Shown here: positions 1 through 12,154 of the stretch, one piece after another
Layout of the letters: every line of letters begins with the position of its first letter
How positions within the stretch are numbered: the first letter of the stretch is position 1
The notes under the pieces: model-generated
Told to the model about the DNA's origin: nothing
The model's database searches: none
Seen by the model: the letters and a program-made list of their open reading frames with translations, nothing else
Source: Echinometra lucunter
Lineage: Eukaryota; Echinodermata; Echinoidea; Camarodonta; Echinometridae
Length of the DNA: 64,000 nucleotides
Assembly: GCA_029962745.1 (NCBI GenBank)
Contig: CM057151.1
Location: 36,993,798-37,057,797 of the forward strand
Direction: 5' to 3'
Position numbers and translations under genes: made by a program

Positions 1-765
1 ATATGTCCATTCACGACCAAGGGGAAAAAATATCTAGGCGCGTCTACTGATCCATGTAAATGGATGCATGTATCCCGGAATAATTGAAATCTATTTACGA
101 CTCTAAATCGAGAATGGGGCTCATTTGCATACGATCAATCGCAGCTTGAGCTGTAGGATTTGTTAGAAAGATGCGGAGCGAGGGGTGTGATATTAATACC
201 CCATTATGCACACTTCCACAACGCCTAATTACGCCCCCTTTGTAAGCGGAAACCATCCCTTGTTGGGATTAGGAGAGGCGAGATTTTAATTGCACCTTAC
301 TCAGCTATGCGCATTGATACAAATCTATTCATAATCATTTTCCCTTCTTTTTTTTTTTATAAAATGGGCTTGATTTTTATAGATAGTAGATGATTTTTAT
401 ACAATGTCTGAAAGCGGAGAGTCGTGGACATTGCAATCTGTTGAGCTAAGACTGAGGAGAGAGATAAAGATATAGATAAAATCCATTTCATTTCATTTAT
501 TTTCATTTCAAACAAATTGATACAAAATGTGATGTACATATGGAAAAAGATGGTAAATGAACAATAATTGTTGTTGTATAGCATGATAACATCAAATTAA
601 CACTTATTCATATTCGAATTCATATCGAAAGAAATTCTCGTGCGAGTAAATAAGTTAGGTTGGAATTGGAGGGGACTGCGAAAAAGCCAGGCTTGTAGAT
701 TGCAGCCCCCTATAACGTAGTAGTGCATATTATAGATCTATGAAATAGATAAAAAGATGGATGGA

Positions 766-838
766 GAGGTAGAAAGAGAGAATAAGAGGGAGAGAGAGAG
801 AGAATGAGAGAGAGAGAGGAGAGAGAGAGAGGAGAGAG

Positions 839-892
<54 letters not shown>
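766..892. repeat. (GA)n microsatellite
   Basis: Near-pure GA dinucleotides on the plus strand, read as poly-Ser/Leu on the other strand. Not coding. Confidence 0.95.
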
Positions 893-895
<3 letters not shown>

Positions 896-1141
896 ATTAC
901 ATTTTAAGAAATGATAAGTAATAAGGCAAAAACATCCAGCAATATTTATTGGCATCACTCCTGGAAATAAGATATTTAAAAATGTGTCAACTCAAATTAG
1001 GTACAATATACAAAATTGAAATGGCAATCTGTGCCTTCTGCAGTGCCGTCACTTCTCACTTTCGTAAACATGGGAGTTTGTTTAGTAGTAGGAATGCGTT
1101 CACACATGTATATGGTGTAAGATGATTTTATGCACCCCTTC

Positions 1142-1176
1142 ACCCCCCCCCCCCCTTTTTAGTGGGGGGGGGGGGG
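1142..1176. repeat. C-run/G-run inverted pair
   Basis: A run of 12 or more C is followed by TTTTTAGT and a run of 13 or more G, so the strand can fold back on itself. Such runs are error-prone in sequencing and the exact lengths may be wrong. Confidence 0.75.
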
Positions 1177-2739
1177 CGCATTATTATCGGACATTCGTAC
1201 ACACAGATGTCTGTTTAAATAGTCACAATTTTCTTTCGGTTTCCGTTCTAAAATTTCTTCAGCCTCGTGCACTCTCAAACATGGGTTCTTTTCTTCCACT
1301 GTTATTTTAACTTTGAACCCATTTTTCTTTTATTTCATAGCATACACCATTCTATATAATACATCTAACCTTTTGCTGCTCGAACCAATCAAACAATCAA
1401 ACAGCAAGAAAATGTCCACTCCCCCTCTTTGTGGGCAGCGTACTTTATCGATATGTTCGATGTTGAACTTTGAGAGTATAGAGACACTTTAGGAGAAAAT
1501 GTCGCCGCATATAGAGCCTCTCTCCATACAACAACCTCTCTCATTCCAACAAAAGTCTATTTACCTTTCATGCACATTAGTCGAAATGAACATGGATTCG
1601 TTTTCGCTGGGGGTATCTTTTTGATATCATCATTGAATTTTATGATATTTGAGGCTAAATGCATTTGAAGGTTGTAAGCAATTTCCGTCTATCAGAAGGG
1701 ATTACTGCAACCGAGCGCCGGCCATTTTTCTCTTTCTACCTCCAGATCCACATTTTCTCTCTCTCTCTCTTGTCTGGCAATGAAAGATGCATAGCTGAGT
1801 CTGCAATCACCTCGTATTAGCTATTATAGGGTAATCTGCGCTGCGCCCCAAGAACTTTTCCTGGCGTACAAGCAACCCCCGACAAGTTAAGTCGAAACAA
1901 TTTGACGTCAGCGAAATGCGAGAAATTATAGCAGTGAAGTAAAAAATGTGATTTGGCTGATGGTTGCTCAGGCATCATTACATCTCGATGTAGCAGCCCA
2001 TTTTGGAAGATGGTTGTTATAAATCTCGGGTACAGGATGTGTCAAGAAAATAGCGTAAGCCACTGGCGTCTCTCACTAATGTCCGTTGCAACGGAGCGTC
2101 ATTTTCTTGACGTGGGAAAGCGTCAGTGACTTGTGCGTTCTATGATGCACCTTAAGAGAATGATATTGTATACAAAAAGAGAGATTAAAGAATAAACAGG
2201 GCAAACATTGCGTTCAATCTATACTGTATAGGTTAATTGCCGTCACGACATTGCTTCATTAGGTAATGTAGTGTAACCTGTGTATAAAGACCAGTGCTCA
2301 AGGGAGACAAGAAAAGTGGTCTTTTTATGAAGGTAGTCTTTAAGGACAGGGTCTTTAGTACCTGCTCTAACTTGAACTTGAACTTGAACTTGAACAGGTG
2401 ACCCTTATAGACAGGTGGTCGCTAAAGCAGGTTTGACTGTTTTTGTACTGCATAATGTGCGGCGGATATAATGACTTTCACTGAAGTTATGTTATTGACG
2501 ATCCCTTGGTCAAAGACTTCAAGGTTTTAGAATTAATTCTTTTTTTAACGCAGTACAGTGTCTCATTATTTACATTAGTAGAGATAATTTACAGCAGAAC
2601 TTTTTTTTTCCAGATGAACATGGCATGAAACAGGTATATGAATAACTATTGCTAGTGAAATCCAGGTTTTTGAAGCCGGTTATACAGTTTTATGCATCAC
2701 TCTGTGCATTCGTAACTTTTAGGATAAGAAAAAAAAAAA

Positions 2740-2983
2740 ACTACAGCCAGGACAAAGTTGAAGGAGACAAAGGTGAGGGAGAGAAGGAGAGAAAGAAACG
2801 GAGAGAAAAGGAGAAAAAAAGGGAGAGAGTGAAGAAGAAGAGGTAATACAGGAAGATTGGAAAAAAGGGAAAGAGAGAAAGAAAGAGAGGACGGGAAAAG
2901 AGGAGAGGGAGAAAGAGAGGACGGGAAATGAGGAGGGAGGCAGAGAAAGATAGAAAGAGATAGAAAGAGGGAAAGAGAGAGAA

Positions 2984-3015
<32 letters not shown>

Positions 3016-3030
3016 GGAGGGAGAAGAGGG
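2740..3030. repeat. GA-rich purine tract
   Basis: About 290 bp with very few pyrimidines on the plus strand, made of GAAAGAGAGA, GGGAGA and AGGACGGGAAA sub-units. The long minus-strand frame across it is low-complexity Ser/Leu/Phe and not a gene. Confidence 0.9.
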
Positions 3031-3469
3031 AATCAACAAGAACGAATTGTGATGCATAGCTTTCTCCTCATTTGTTGGAAATTGACATGATCGCACTGAC
3101 TCCATTGGTCTAAACCACTCGATTGATAGCCCACGTATAAACCTTTCCTTCTCAAAGTGAGGCCAAATGGCTCGAGCTCGCCTGTTTTCGGAATTGAGAA
3201 AAGAAGTCAATTTGCTTTGAAATGACTCGCCGATTACTTTGTTAAATCCACGCGAAATGAGTGTACCTTTTGCGCGTTGCACGTGAGTCGGGTGCAAAAA
3301 TATCAGCTCGGCATGGAAGAGATAAACAGACAAAAAAGTGTAATGGATACTGAGAATTTGATTCGTCGAAATTGTTTGCGCGCCATTGCACTTCTCGTCA
3401 GCCAAGACGGTCAGAGTGACGATCGCATGAAGAGGGGAAGGAAGTATGAGGCAGAAGGAGGTGTACAGG

Positions 3470-3470
<1 letters not shown>

Positions 3471-3509
<39 letters not shown>
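3471..3509. repeat. (GTT)n microsatellite
   Basis: Thirteen GTT triplets in a row, giving a poly-Leu frame that is not a gene. Confidence 0.9.
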
Positions 3510-3649
3510 CTTTGAATACTGTAGAGGCCTAACTAGCTTTTTTTTTAATGTTTAAGTATACCGCAATGGACAACGAAATCATTAATTTTGAGTCATGAAT
3601 ATCTTTATTGTAGTTTATTTTTCATTGTTTATTGTTTATTCTCATGGTT

Positions 3650-3915
3650 TATTTTTCCGAAAGGTTATTATTCCGAAAGGTCTTAATTCGGAAAGTTTAC
3701 TCCGAAAGTTCGCAGTTTCAAAGGTTTATACTCTTCCGAAAATTTAAAAAGGGTTCAAAATTCTGAAATTCAAATGGGGTTCGTAATTCTCAAAAATGAA
3801 AAGGGGTTCACTATTCCGAAGCCTCATATTTCCGGAAATGCCATTGAACCCTAAATAATGTTTCGGAAATACGAATCTTCATGAATTATGAACCCTTTTG
3901 CATTTTCGGAATTAA
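3650..3915. repeat. Degenerate ATTCCGAAA/GGGTTCA repeat block
   Basis: ATTCCGAAA-like motifs recur on both strands, along with AAAGGGGTTCA variants, over about 265 bp. It ends just before a G run near 3923. It may be the interior of an old MITE; I could not define ends. Confidence 0.5.
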
Positions 3916-3989
3916 TAAGGAGGGGGGGGGGGGGTACGATGTTTGCGAGTATACTCAGCTTACGTGGGTTATTGCCAGGACAAAATCGT

Positions 3990-4222
3990 CCCCTGCTTAT
4001 CGAAATGAATGTTTAAATGGTTAGTTATTTCGCCCAACTGCTGAAAAAAGCAAGCAGCTAGGAGACCACTGGTTTTTAGTCCCCTGCGAGGGACTTCGTA
4101 CTAAGGATTTTAAGGTATCAAAATACCTTAACAAAGGGTACTAATGCATCAACTTGGTTTCGAACCCGAGTGCTTCCAGTTCTTAGACCTCTGCCCAACC
4201 AATGAGCCATCGTATCTCCTCA
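3990..4222 (-). mobile_element. tRNA-derived SINE, type A
   Basis: On the minus strand a tRNA-like head carries an A-box-like TGGCTCATTGGTTGG and a B box GGTTCGAAACC (4156-4166). The body has the type-A features: GGTATTTTGATACC, TGGTCTCCTAGCTGCTTGC, then CAGCAGTTGGG and AACCATTTAA. The same body recurs at 32693, 33525 and 34866. Confidence 0.65.
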
Positions 4223-5331
4223 TACGATATGTACGTCGGCTTTATTTAGCAAAGGTAGTATAAAATTGCAAGAATGAGATATATAAAATACACTCCGGCA
4301 TATTTCAAATCTCTTCGAAGTTTTATGTATTATTTGTAACATTTATTATGGAATTTCATTTCTAAGACTAGCTCTCGCCTTTCCCACTTTGAGCAGAAGG
4401 TGGCGTAGTTGCTGAAACACGGGAAGAGGCCCTTCATTATTTTGTCCACTGACCATTTTACTTCCTGTCACTATTTGCATAAAACTTAAACATCTCTGAT
4501 TTCCAAGCCATATTCTTCTCTTAGATATAAACGATCCAAAATAATAAACTAAAGTAATTTTATATACACATTCAAAAGAATCTCAGAGAGCGACAAGGAA
4601 TATTCGAAAATTAATGTAGTCGACGGTACTTGACAATCAAAGTAATTCCGTTGTAAAATTTCAACATAATTATGTAATCATTATTTTGATTGAATTATTG
4701 GTTTGCCAAGATATTTGATTAAGTCTTCATTGCTCCTTATTAACTACTTACATGCTTTTTCAGGTCATGCAGTTAGGTAAATTATCATTGTCATTCAGTT
4801 AAACAGAGAGTTTAATTTCTGGGTTTTAGAAGCGCATGTTAATCCCAAATCTCGAAAATGCATCCTCGATAGACGAAGATGGCGCTACTTCACATTTACA
4901 GGCTCAAACAATTGACGCAGTGCCTTGTATTCGACATGGCTGGTAAGAGAAATTTATGAAAAAAAATGAGTGTGTTTGAGAGTATCACTTTAAAAATGGA
5001 TCAGTTTATGCATGGATAAATTCGTTTATCTCTTGACGTGAAAATGCAGAGATGCATCGAATTTTAGATGCATAAAGGGAAAAATGATCAAACTTAATGA
5101 CACAAGGTACTTGTCGTTGATTTTTTTTACTAACTAGTGAAGAATAATATTAATCATGTAGAATGACAGTGTATCATTTTATATAATCTTGATCACTTTT
5201 ATATCCTTTCTGTAATAGATGTAGCATCTTCACTCAAATCGTGGAATAGAAGGCAGGTGTAAAAGGGACTCAAGGAAATGGGAAATTTGTGGATAGGTGT
5301 ATAGGAAAGAGAGAAGCACGGAAACAAAATG

Positions 5332-5726
5332 TTACATACTGTACAAAATAGCCTATCTAGACACGGTAGGCACTTTTGAGGCGAGTGTGAAGTGAGGGTG
5401 ACAACGAAGTTCTTCTATCAGCGACCTGATTGAAGAATATCTATCATACTATCATAGCTATTTTGTCAACGGAATAATTAATTACATACTGTACAAAATA
5501 GCCTATCTAGACACGGTAGGCACTTTTGAGGCGAGTGTGAAGTGAGGGTGACAACGAAGTTCTTCTATCAGCAACCTGATTGAAGAATATCTATCATACT
5601 ATCATAGCTATTTTGTCAACGGAATAATTAATTACATACTGTACCAAATAGCCTATCTAGACACGGTAGGCACTTTTGAGGTGAGTGTGAAGTGAGGGTG
5701 ACAACGAAGTTCTTCTACCAGCGACT
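5332..5726. repeat. 150-bp tandem repeat, 2.6 copies
   Basis: Units start at 5332, 5482 and 5632, exactly 150 bp apart and nearly identical (unit begins TTACATACTGTACAAAATAG). The third copy breaks off after TTCTTCTACCAGCGACT. Confidence 0.9.
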
Positions 5727-5754
5727 CAGACATCTCAGACATGATTATTTTTAC

Positions 5755-5801
5755 CCCTCACTTTACAGTCGCCTCAAAAGTGCCTACCATCTAGACAGAC
5801 C
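5755..5801. repeat. Inverted copy of part of the 150-bp repeat
   Basis: CCTCACTTTACAGTCGCCTC and AAAAGTGCCTACCATCTAGA are the complement of the TCTAGAYGGTAGGCACTTTT...GTGAGG segment of the tandem unit. The array may therefore be the expanded arm of a TIR element, with this as the opposite end. Confidence 0.6.
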
Positions 5802-6058
5802 ACCCGATGCGACGAATTCTGTGGTTGAAGACTTCATTTAACATGTTTACAATGCACATCTTGGTGGGCGGAGGACAGATTTCATTACATTCACATTTCT
5901 TGTATTAAGAGCATTTAATATGAAGTTTTAAAATTTGTGGACACGTCATATTTGAGCATTGCTTTATACTTCAACATCACCAACAAACCAAAACAAACAG
6001 AAGAACCATAACAACAAACAACAACAACTGCTACTACTACTTACCATCATCATTATTA

Positions 6059-7417
6059 TAGGATTTCCCGGCCAAATTCGCAAGTTTGTCATTCAAATCC
6101 ATTTATTTTGCATTCAAATTCGACGATTTTACTGCTGTCAGGTGTATTTCGGGTTCAAATCCATATCACTAGTTTTCTAATCTATAAAATTCTCTTTGAA
6201 TTCGCATCTACATATTTCTCATTCAAATTCATGAAAAAAGCTGCTTCTTTCACTATCTTGTCTTTCAATTTAGCGCAACAGGATTTGCTGACCTCGCAAC
6301 AATGTCATTCCAGCACTCTAATTCGTTTTTAGCATTCAATTTAGCACCTTGAGCGGTTAAATTCGAGGGTTGATATAAAATGATTGTTTACACATTTTTA
6401 TCGCTCACCCAATTTTTCTTTCATGTTTGTGTTTTTCTTTTGTATTTCATGACAAATATAGAAAGTTTTATTTAGCTAACAATCAGAATGTGAGTTATGT
6501 CTTCAATTTACGTATTTTCCATACAAATGATTTATGAGATTCGTATTCGGGTCATTAATGTTCTGTTCTTTTTCATTTCCTAACCATGGACATTCATATT
6601 TAATTGTAAATAAAACAAAAGCAAAAATAAACCATCATTTATTGATGGTCTCAAGAGGTTTGTAAATATCAAAATTGTTTGTCTCGTGTTTCCTAGTAAC
6701 AAAGGAAAAGTTCTTGAAAACATAGAAGGATAATGTACATGTAATTGTGATTAGTGTGGGAACTCGTGTCCAAAATTGTGAGTACAATTCCCTATTTAGT
6801 TTGTAGTCAGAGGGGCAATTAGGGCTCCCTTCCCCCTTGTCCCAGGTAATATACGTGTCCATAAAGCGGCGGCGCCTAGCCCCAGTTTTCGCCCCTCTTT
6901 TACTGAATTTCTGACTGTGTCCCAAATGTATACATTTGGGGCGCGGTCAGAAATTCATACTGTCTTGAAAATACGTAACCATGATTATGCCATTAAAAGA
7001 AATAGCAGAATAGACTGTACTGACAAAGCATGCATTCTACATTTGCATTATTTATGACTGTGAATGTCAAATATTTATATGACTTACAAACAAACAAACA
7101 AAACCAACCAACAAACTAGAACACGTGTGATGCATTACTTTCCCTTAACTTGAGTGAACATATTCTAATATGAATGCTCGGTGTTAATATGAATGCTGGA
7201 AATGACGCCTCGACAGGTGTCGGCGAATTTGAATGCCATTTAAGCAGTTTTTAAATTGAATGATATATCTATGAAATCCTTCGACTAAAATGTTAAGTCA
7301 AATAATAAAACAAGAGAATTGAATGATAATTAACATGGCAAAATCAATTTGGGCGAATTTGAATGCAAAGAAAATGAATTTGAATCACAAACTTGCGAAT
7401 CGGGCCGGGAAATCCTA
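6059..7417. mobile_element. 1.36-kb element with long inverted ends, hAT-like, non-autonomous
   Basis: The left end TAGGATTTCCCGGCC and the right end GGCCGGGAAATCCTA are inverted, and the similarity continues inward for over 60 bp (AATTCGCAAGTTTGT). It then extends as a weaker arm of about 280 bp containing repeated GCATTCAAATTC motifs. The flanks are CATTATTA and TATTATTA, a possible 8-bp target duplication with one mismatch, but the site is ATT-rich so this is weak. No transposase frame is visible. The hAT assignment is inference from the duplication length. Confidence 0.65.
6904..6957. repeat. 54-bp palindrome with CpG-to-TpG decay
   Basis: The outer arms TGAATTTCTGAC / GTCAGAAATTCA are perfect, and the core CCCAAATGTATACATTTGGG is a perfect 20-bp palindrome. 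Between them TGTGT faces GCGCG, where every mismatch is the transition expected from CpG deamination. It lies inside the element 6059-7417. Confidence 0.7.
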
Positions 7418-7705
7418 TATTATTACCATTATTTACACAAAACTTAATTGAGTTGATCTCAGGGGCCGGACTTATTTTCACGTGATCATCTCACCCGACA
7501 GTTTGCACCAGCAAATATATTACACACTCGAAATAATCATCAAAATGTACATTTTTTGTGAATCATTTCAATTATCATGATAAAGATGATCCTTACCATC
7601 ACAGGCCAATTCCTTCATAAGATGTATTTGAAAAATCACCGGGAACAGGTGGATTGTCACGTAAATGGATTCATTTGTAAATGAATCCATTTAAATTCTC
7701 TGTAA

Positions 7706-7723
7706 TAATAATAATAATAATGA

Positions 7724-7779
<56 letters not shown>

Positions 7780-7866
7780 ATGATAATAATAATAATAATA
7801 AAATAATAATAATAATAATACTAATAATAAAAAGATAATAATACCACTAATAAAAAATAATACTGT
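7706..7866. repeat. (ATT/ACT)n microsatellite at the LINE 3' end
   Basis: Imperfect AAT/ACT triplets on the plus strand, with a pure ACT block near 7728-7777 flanked by AAT units. It directly follows the 3' tail of the minus-strand LINE fragment, so it probably grew from the element's terminal (ATT)n. Confidence 0.85.
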
Positions 7867-8400
7867 TTTTATATAGCGCAAATTACAATTAAGTCTCTAA
7901 GCTCTATTCAAAAGAAGAAAAGCGAGAAGAAGTGAGCATGGATATGAAATAGTATGTGGTACATAACATAACAACATGCAGAAATATCTAAGCAGACATT
8001 GTATAAGGTTACAAAGATAAGATTTTAACCAAGACTTAAACTGACCAAGAGAAGAGCATTCTTTGACATTACTAGGGGAGTTTATTCCATAGTTGAGGGA
8101 CTGCATGTTGAAATGCTCTATGCCCATATGAGTTTGTGGAAACCATAAGGGGGACAAACATTGTTTGAAGCTGGAACGGAGTCGCCTAATTGGATGATAC
8201 TCTCTGAAAAGCTGTTTGAAATAAGAGAGGAACCAATTTATGCTGACATTTGAATGCTGTTACAAGAGGTTTAAACATTAATCTGTCTTTAACTGGTAGC
8301 CAATATAAATTACGAAGTATTGGAGATATTGATTCTCGTGACTGGGTTCTAGTAATAAGCTGCAGTCTACAAATCAATTTCAGTAAGTATATATTACTCT
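7867..8400 (-). pseudogene. 3' fragment of an L2/CR1-type non-LTR retrotransposon
   Basis: Two minus-strand reading frames together resemble the C-terminal part of the LINE reverse-transcriptase polyprotein. The first (8377-8186) contains LQLITRTQSRESISPILRNL followed by YWLPVKDRL, the usual thumb-end motif (LITRT...I.PVL..LHWLPV..R). The second, shifted frame (8157-7897) contains HMGIEHFNMQSLNYGINSPS and VKECSSLGQFKSWLKSYL, matching the usual YG.RAF....LWN.LP and SL..FKS.LK.HL motifs. A stop and a frameshift separate them, and the YG and LWN residues have drifted. The endonuclease and most of the reverse transcriptase are missing, as expected of a 5'-truncated copy. The 3' tail reads GCGCTATATAAAAACAG and runs into an ATT-rich repeat. 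Confidence 0.8.
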
Positions 8401-8490
8401 TTCCAAAATACAGCGATGCAGTTTATTTTCAACGAATTTTAGGGAAACCATCGAAGTGGATAAAATGCTACATTCATATTGCGCCATCTT

Positions 8491-8510
8491 TTGTCGAGAA
8501 TTCTCGACAA
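8491..8510. repeat. Perfect 20-bp palindrome
   Basis: TTGTCGAGAATTCTCGACAA is its own reverse complement. It lies about 90 bp beyond the truncated 5' side of the LINE fragment; no larger element is visible around it. Confidence 0.8.
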
Positions 8511-9060
8511 GTGCTCGCCTGCACATATCTTCTTGAGGAGGTCTGTTAAATACTATATTTTTGATAAACAGTGCACAAGCAGAAATCTGTTTTGAAACAT
8601 AAGAGGTGTATATCTCTGAAATTTCTGACAAGCAAGCAAGGAAGGAAAAATAAAGGAAAAAGGGTTCACAGTTTTCCCGGTAGTTCATTTCCTTTAAAAA
8701 AGGGCTTTGGTTCATTGCACCTTTGAAAGACATATTAACCAGCATCCGAGAACGACATCGTTAATCGCTGATATCTTTGAAAATTAGGCGATTAACAGCT
8801 ATAGCAAGTTTTGATAACTCAGCCTTCCCCACGCAGACCTCAAATTAATCTAATCGTAGATGAATCAATAATAGGTCAATGGCATTATTATTGCTCAGAA
8901 AATGAGTCATAGGAACACAGAGGGCTCAATTTTGTGAATGAAAATGCAAATCACCTATTTTGCTTCGGGCATGAAATGACCGTTGCCCTTGACAAGTTAT
9001 TCGCTCGAATGGGGACGCAACTTTCTAACGATGGTTGGATTCTACCTAAAATTTATTTGT

Positions 9061-9363
9061 GAAAGGAGTTTATAGCAGGATCGTTAGAGAGGTTAGAGGA
9101 GGAGGAGTACATTTTGAAATAGTGAAAGAAACATTAAAACGTGATGGACACAGGGCATTTGCAAAGCCCGGATTGTACATACAAGTAAGGTTTGGATCGT
9201 AATTTTATGTTATAAAGGCTATGTGTGGAGCGAGTTTGGAGCTGCACACACTCTGTCCGCCATTTTGAACAAGAATGTGTCAACGGAGGTAGGGGCAAAA
9301 ATGCATTTCGCGAGTGTCTCAGAGAATATGGGGGGCAGAATGGAGAGACATTTGTGGATGGAT

Positions 9364-9405
<42 letters not shown>

Positions 9406-9671
9406 AAGAAAAGGTAAAACGAAAGAGACAAGAAGAGTTGGAGGAAGAAAATAGATGGATAGAGGCCGGGAAGAGATAAAGAGAGAGAGAGAGAGAGAGA
9501 TAGAGACGCATACAATAAGGACAAAAAAAAAGAGAGGTAGAAAGAAAATGTAACACCAAAGAGAAAAGGAGTGTAAGAGGAAGAAAACAGATGGATATAG
9601 GGAGGGAGGGAGGGAGGAAAAGAGTAGAGAGAGAGATGGATAAATGGAAAGAAAGAAAACGGAAGATACAT

Positions 9672-9731
<60 letters not shown>

Positions 9732-9780
9732 CGTGAGATAGGGGAGGGGTGGGGGAAAGAATAAAAGGGAGATGAGAACA
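9061..9780. repeat. GA-rich purine block with (GA)n and (TA)n
   Basis: Pure (GA)n at about 9366-9396, 9480-9500 and 9691-9728, a (TA)n run at 9672-9690, and purine-rich sequence between. Three overlapping minus-strand frames of about 200 codons come from this composition and are not genes. Confidence 0.9.
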
Positions 9781-10183
9781 AAGAGTCTCAAAAAAGTCGA
9801 ACAGTAAGCAGTGGTAAGGCTCAAAATTTATTGAAAATTGAAAAAGATACACTCGGCAAGAGCAGGCAGACAAAACAAAATGCACAGACGGGATGTCAGA
9901 ATAAGCATACACTTGTTCAAACATTCATTCAACCTTCCTTCTGGACAACTTTTAGCTCGTCACACATGAACATGAACTCTTTGTCTTTATATCTCTATTT
10001 CATGAGCAAACTCAAATCCCAGTTCACATTTCCAGTTATGACAGTCGATGACATTACACTTTCACGTCACCCATCCGTCCTCCGTTTTGAAAATTAAATA
10101 AAAAATAAAAAATAATGTGGACATGAGGTGGAAGGAAAATATTATTGCTAATATAACATGTATACCCCATCATTAAGTTGCCC

Positions 10184-10424
10184 TTAACCCTTCAGTGCCG
10201 ATGGCACGTATATGTGACAACAAACATTTTTCTGTTTTGTCTATTTTAATTGTATATATATATTCAGCCTTTTCAATAAAATCGTACAAAAATAGGGGTT
10301 TACATCAACTTTTCGGAGGGGGGGGGGGGGGTACTTTTTTTTGCGAAGCTTACGTTTCAAACCAACCAAACCCCAGGCAGTGCAGGCACTGGAGGGGTAT
10401 TCGGCTTGGCACCGGAAGAGTTAA
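10184..10424. mobile_element. piggyBac-like TTAA miniature element
   Basis: A TTAA at 10184-10187 is followed by CCCTTCAGTGCCGA, and TCGGCTTGGCACCGGAAGAG ends at a TTAA at 10421-10424. TTAA target duplications with CCCT-type ends fit piggyBac-derived MITEs. The interior has a 14-G run near 10317 and no coding capacity. Confidence 0.6.
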
Positions 10425-11699
10425 AAGAAACATCCATACAGATTTAAAATGAACTAGATGAAACATTTTCGAGGGTTTTGTTTCCTACCAGAAGAGCAAA
10501 GATTGGACTATAGAAGTACAAACAGCGAGACGCATCTACCGTGTTAACTGCCTATACCTCAAGGAGACCATCTTTCAAATTTAATCTTTTTAAAAATTAT
10601 CACTTTTTGGAGAAATATCAGGAGAGACAAAAAAATACTCCCAATGCAACAAAAGTAACTAGATGGAACAGTTTGTGGCCTTTTCCCCCACTACAGAAGG
10701 AAAGTACGGATTAGGGAGTGGACCAGACTTTCCAGACATACAAAGCTGAGAGACTCGTCCAGACCTAGAAGGACGATCTTTCAGGGATCATAGATAGGAT
10801 ATAATGCCACGGTGCGTGATGCAAACAATGGGCAGTGATAATTGCATACGCCGTTCAGCGAGATGACTTTTAACTTCTCCCCGGTCCCAGCCCGCTATCC
10901 GCGCGGCACCGGCATACCCTCCGCGGGATTCCGATCGCAAATAAACTCCGTCCACCATCGATTGCAGAAATATGGATTTTGAAGAGAAAAGCACGTGAGG
11001 GATGACTTCATGGTGTATTTCCAAAGAAACAGAATTGTCATATTTCCTATTAGAAGAAAGATAATAGAACAAAAGATGTAGTAGCATACAGGCTTCAGGG
11101 CCCAATTTAAGGAGGAGAGGGGGGGGGGGGGGCTAAAGTCTTTTGTCTCTTGTCGAGTATCAGCTTTTCCAAATTATAAATTTTGCGAGCGAGAGAAGCG
11201 TTGGAGAAAATCTTTTGACACCCTACTGAAGAGACAATCATGACAATTTAATTACATCCTGAAAGTACTTTACATAAACCATGAAAACTACACAACAGAC
11301 ACTCTCGTATCGGTAATTTCCAATATCTCAAGGGGCTGGAGCCCAACAAACCCCACCTGTGGAAGTCAGTATATAAACCTATGCATTAGTTTATCGGAGC
11401 AATTATAGCATGGGTGTTGCAGCCTGAATGACATTTCTTTTGTTTTTATAGAAAACTGCCTTTGTTTTGGAGATTCGAGCACATTACTGAAATTGAATAA
11501 ACTTTATTAATGGAAGTTTTGGTTTCGAAATGCCGAATTTTCACCCAAAGAAAGTCGTGTAATGGGGGAGATATTTTAAAAATATAAACCTGCAGCCTGT
11601 TAAAATAGATTACAAGGAAGTAATCGTACATATCAAAACTGACTTTTGTATATGACTAGAACGTATCCTGTAGATATCAATTCCTTTCATTTTACTTAC

Positions 11700-11704
11700 T
11701 TTTT

Positions 11705-11739
<35 letters not shown>

Positions 11740-11886
11740 TTCATCTATTTATTCATTTATATATATATCTGTTCATTCATTTATTCAATTATTTATTTAT
11801 CTATTTATTAATTTATCTGTTTATTTATTTGATTATTACTCTATTCATTTATGTATCTATTTATTTATTTATTTATTTATTTATTT
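11700..11886. repeat. (ATTT)n tetranucleotide repeat
   Basis: About 187 bp of ATTT units with scattered single-base changes and a short ATATAT interruption near 11760. Confidence 0.95.
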
Positions 11887-12154
11887 ACCACTTATTTGAT
11901 GGAACTCTCTATAGCACAGATGCTGTTTTTCGTAGGGGTCCATTCACACATTAAAAAGAATTAAACAGCATTAAACAGAATAAAACAAGAACAAAAACAA
12001 TACATAGTCAAGTGATTAGGAATAGATAATCATGCTATCAACTACTCCATACTCATTTTACACTGCATGATCAAAACTATGTGCAGTACCGCCAGGAGGG
12101 AACATGGTATGTCGTTGAGGCAATACTTCTTTGTGGGCCTTTTCGAGCTAGTAT

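Larger units (their letters stand above)
1..5331. other. Intergenic: no gene seen apart from listed repeats
   Basis: Mixed A/T-rich sequence. Besides the GA, GTT and ATTCCGAAA blocks and SINE A it contains AACTTG hexamers at 2371-2395 and G runs near 3923. No convincing exon, RNA gene or transposon frame. Confidence 0.6.

Noticed and set aside
5332..5726. CRISPR-like array
   Set aside because: The repeats are 150 bp, contiguous and without unique spacers; it is a tandem satellite in an animal genome.
6635..6925. 96-codon minus-strand frame with an Arg-rich start
   Set aside because: Lies inside the element 6059-7417 and ends in the palindrome; no recognisable domain.
9134..9924. Three overlapping minus-strand frames of about 200 codons rich in Ser/Leu
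   Set aside because: All come from the (GA)n block read in different frames; similar frames occur at every GA tract in the window.
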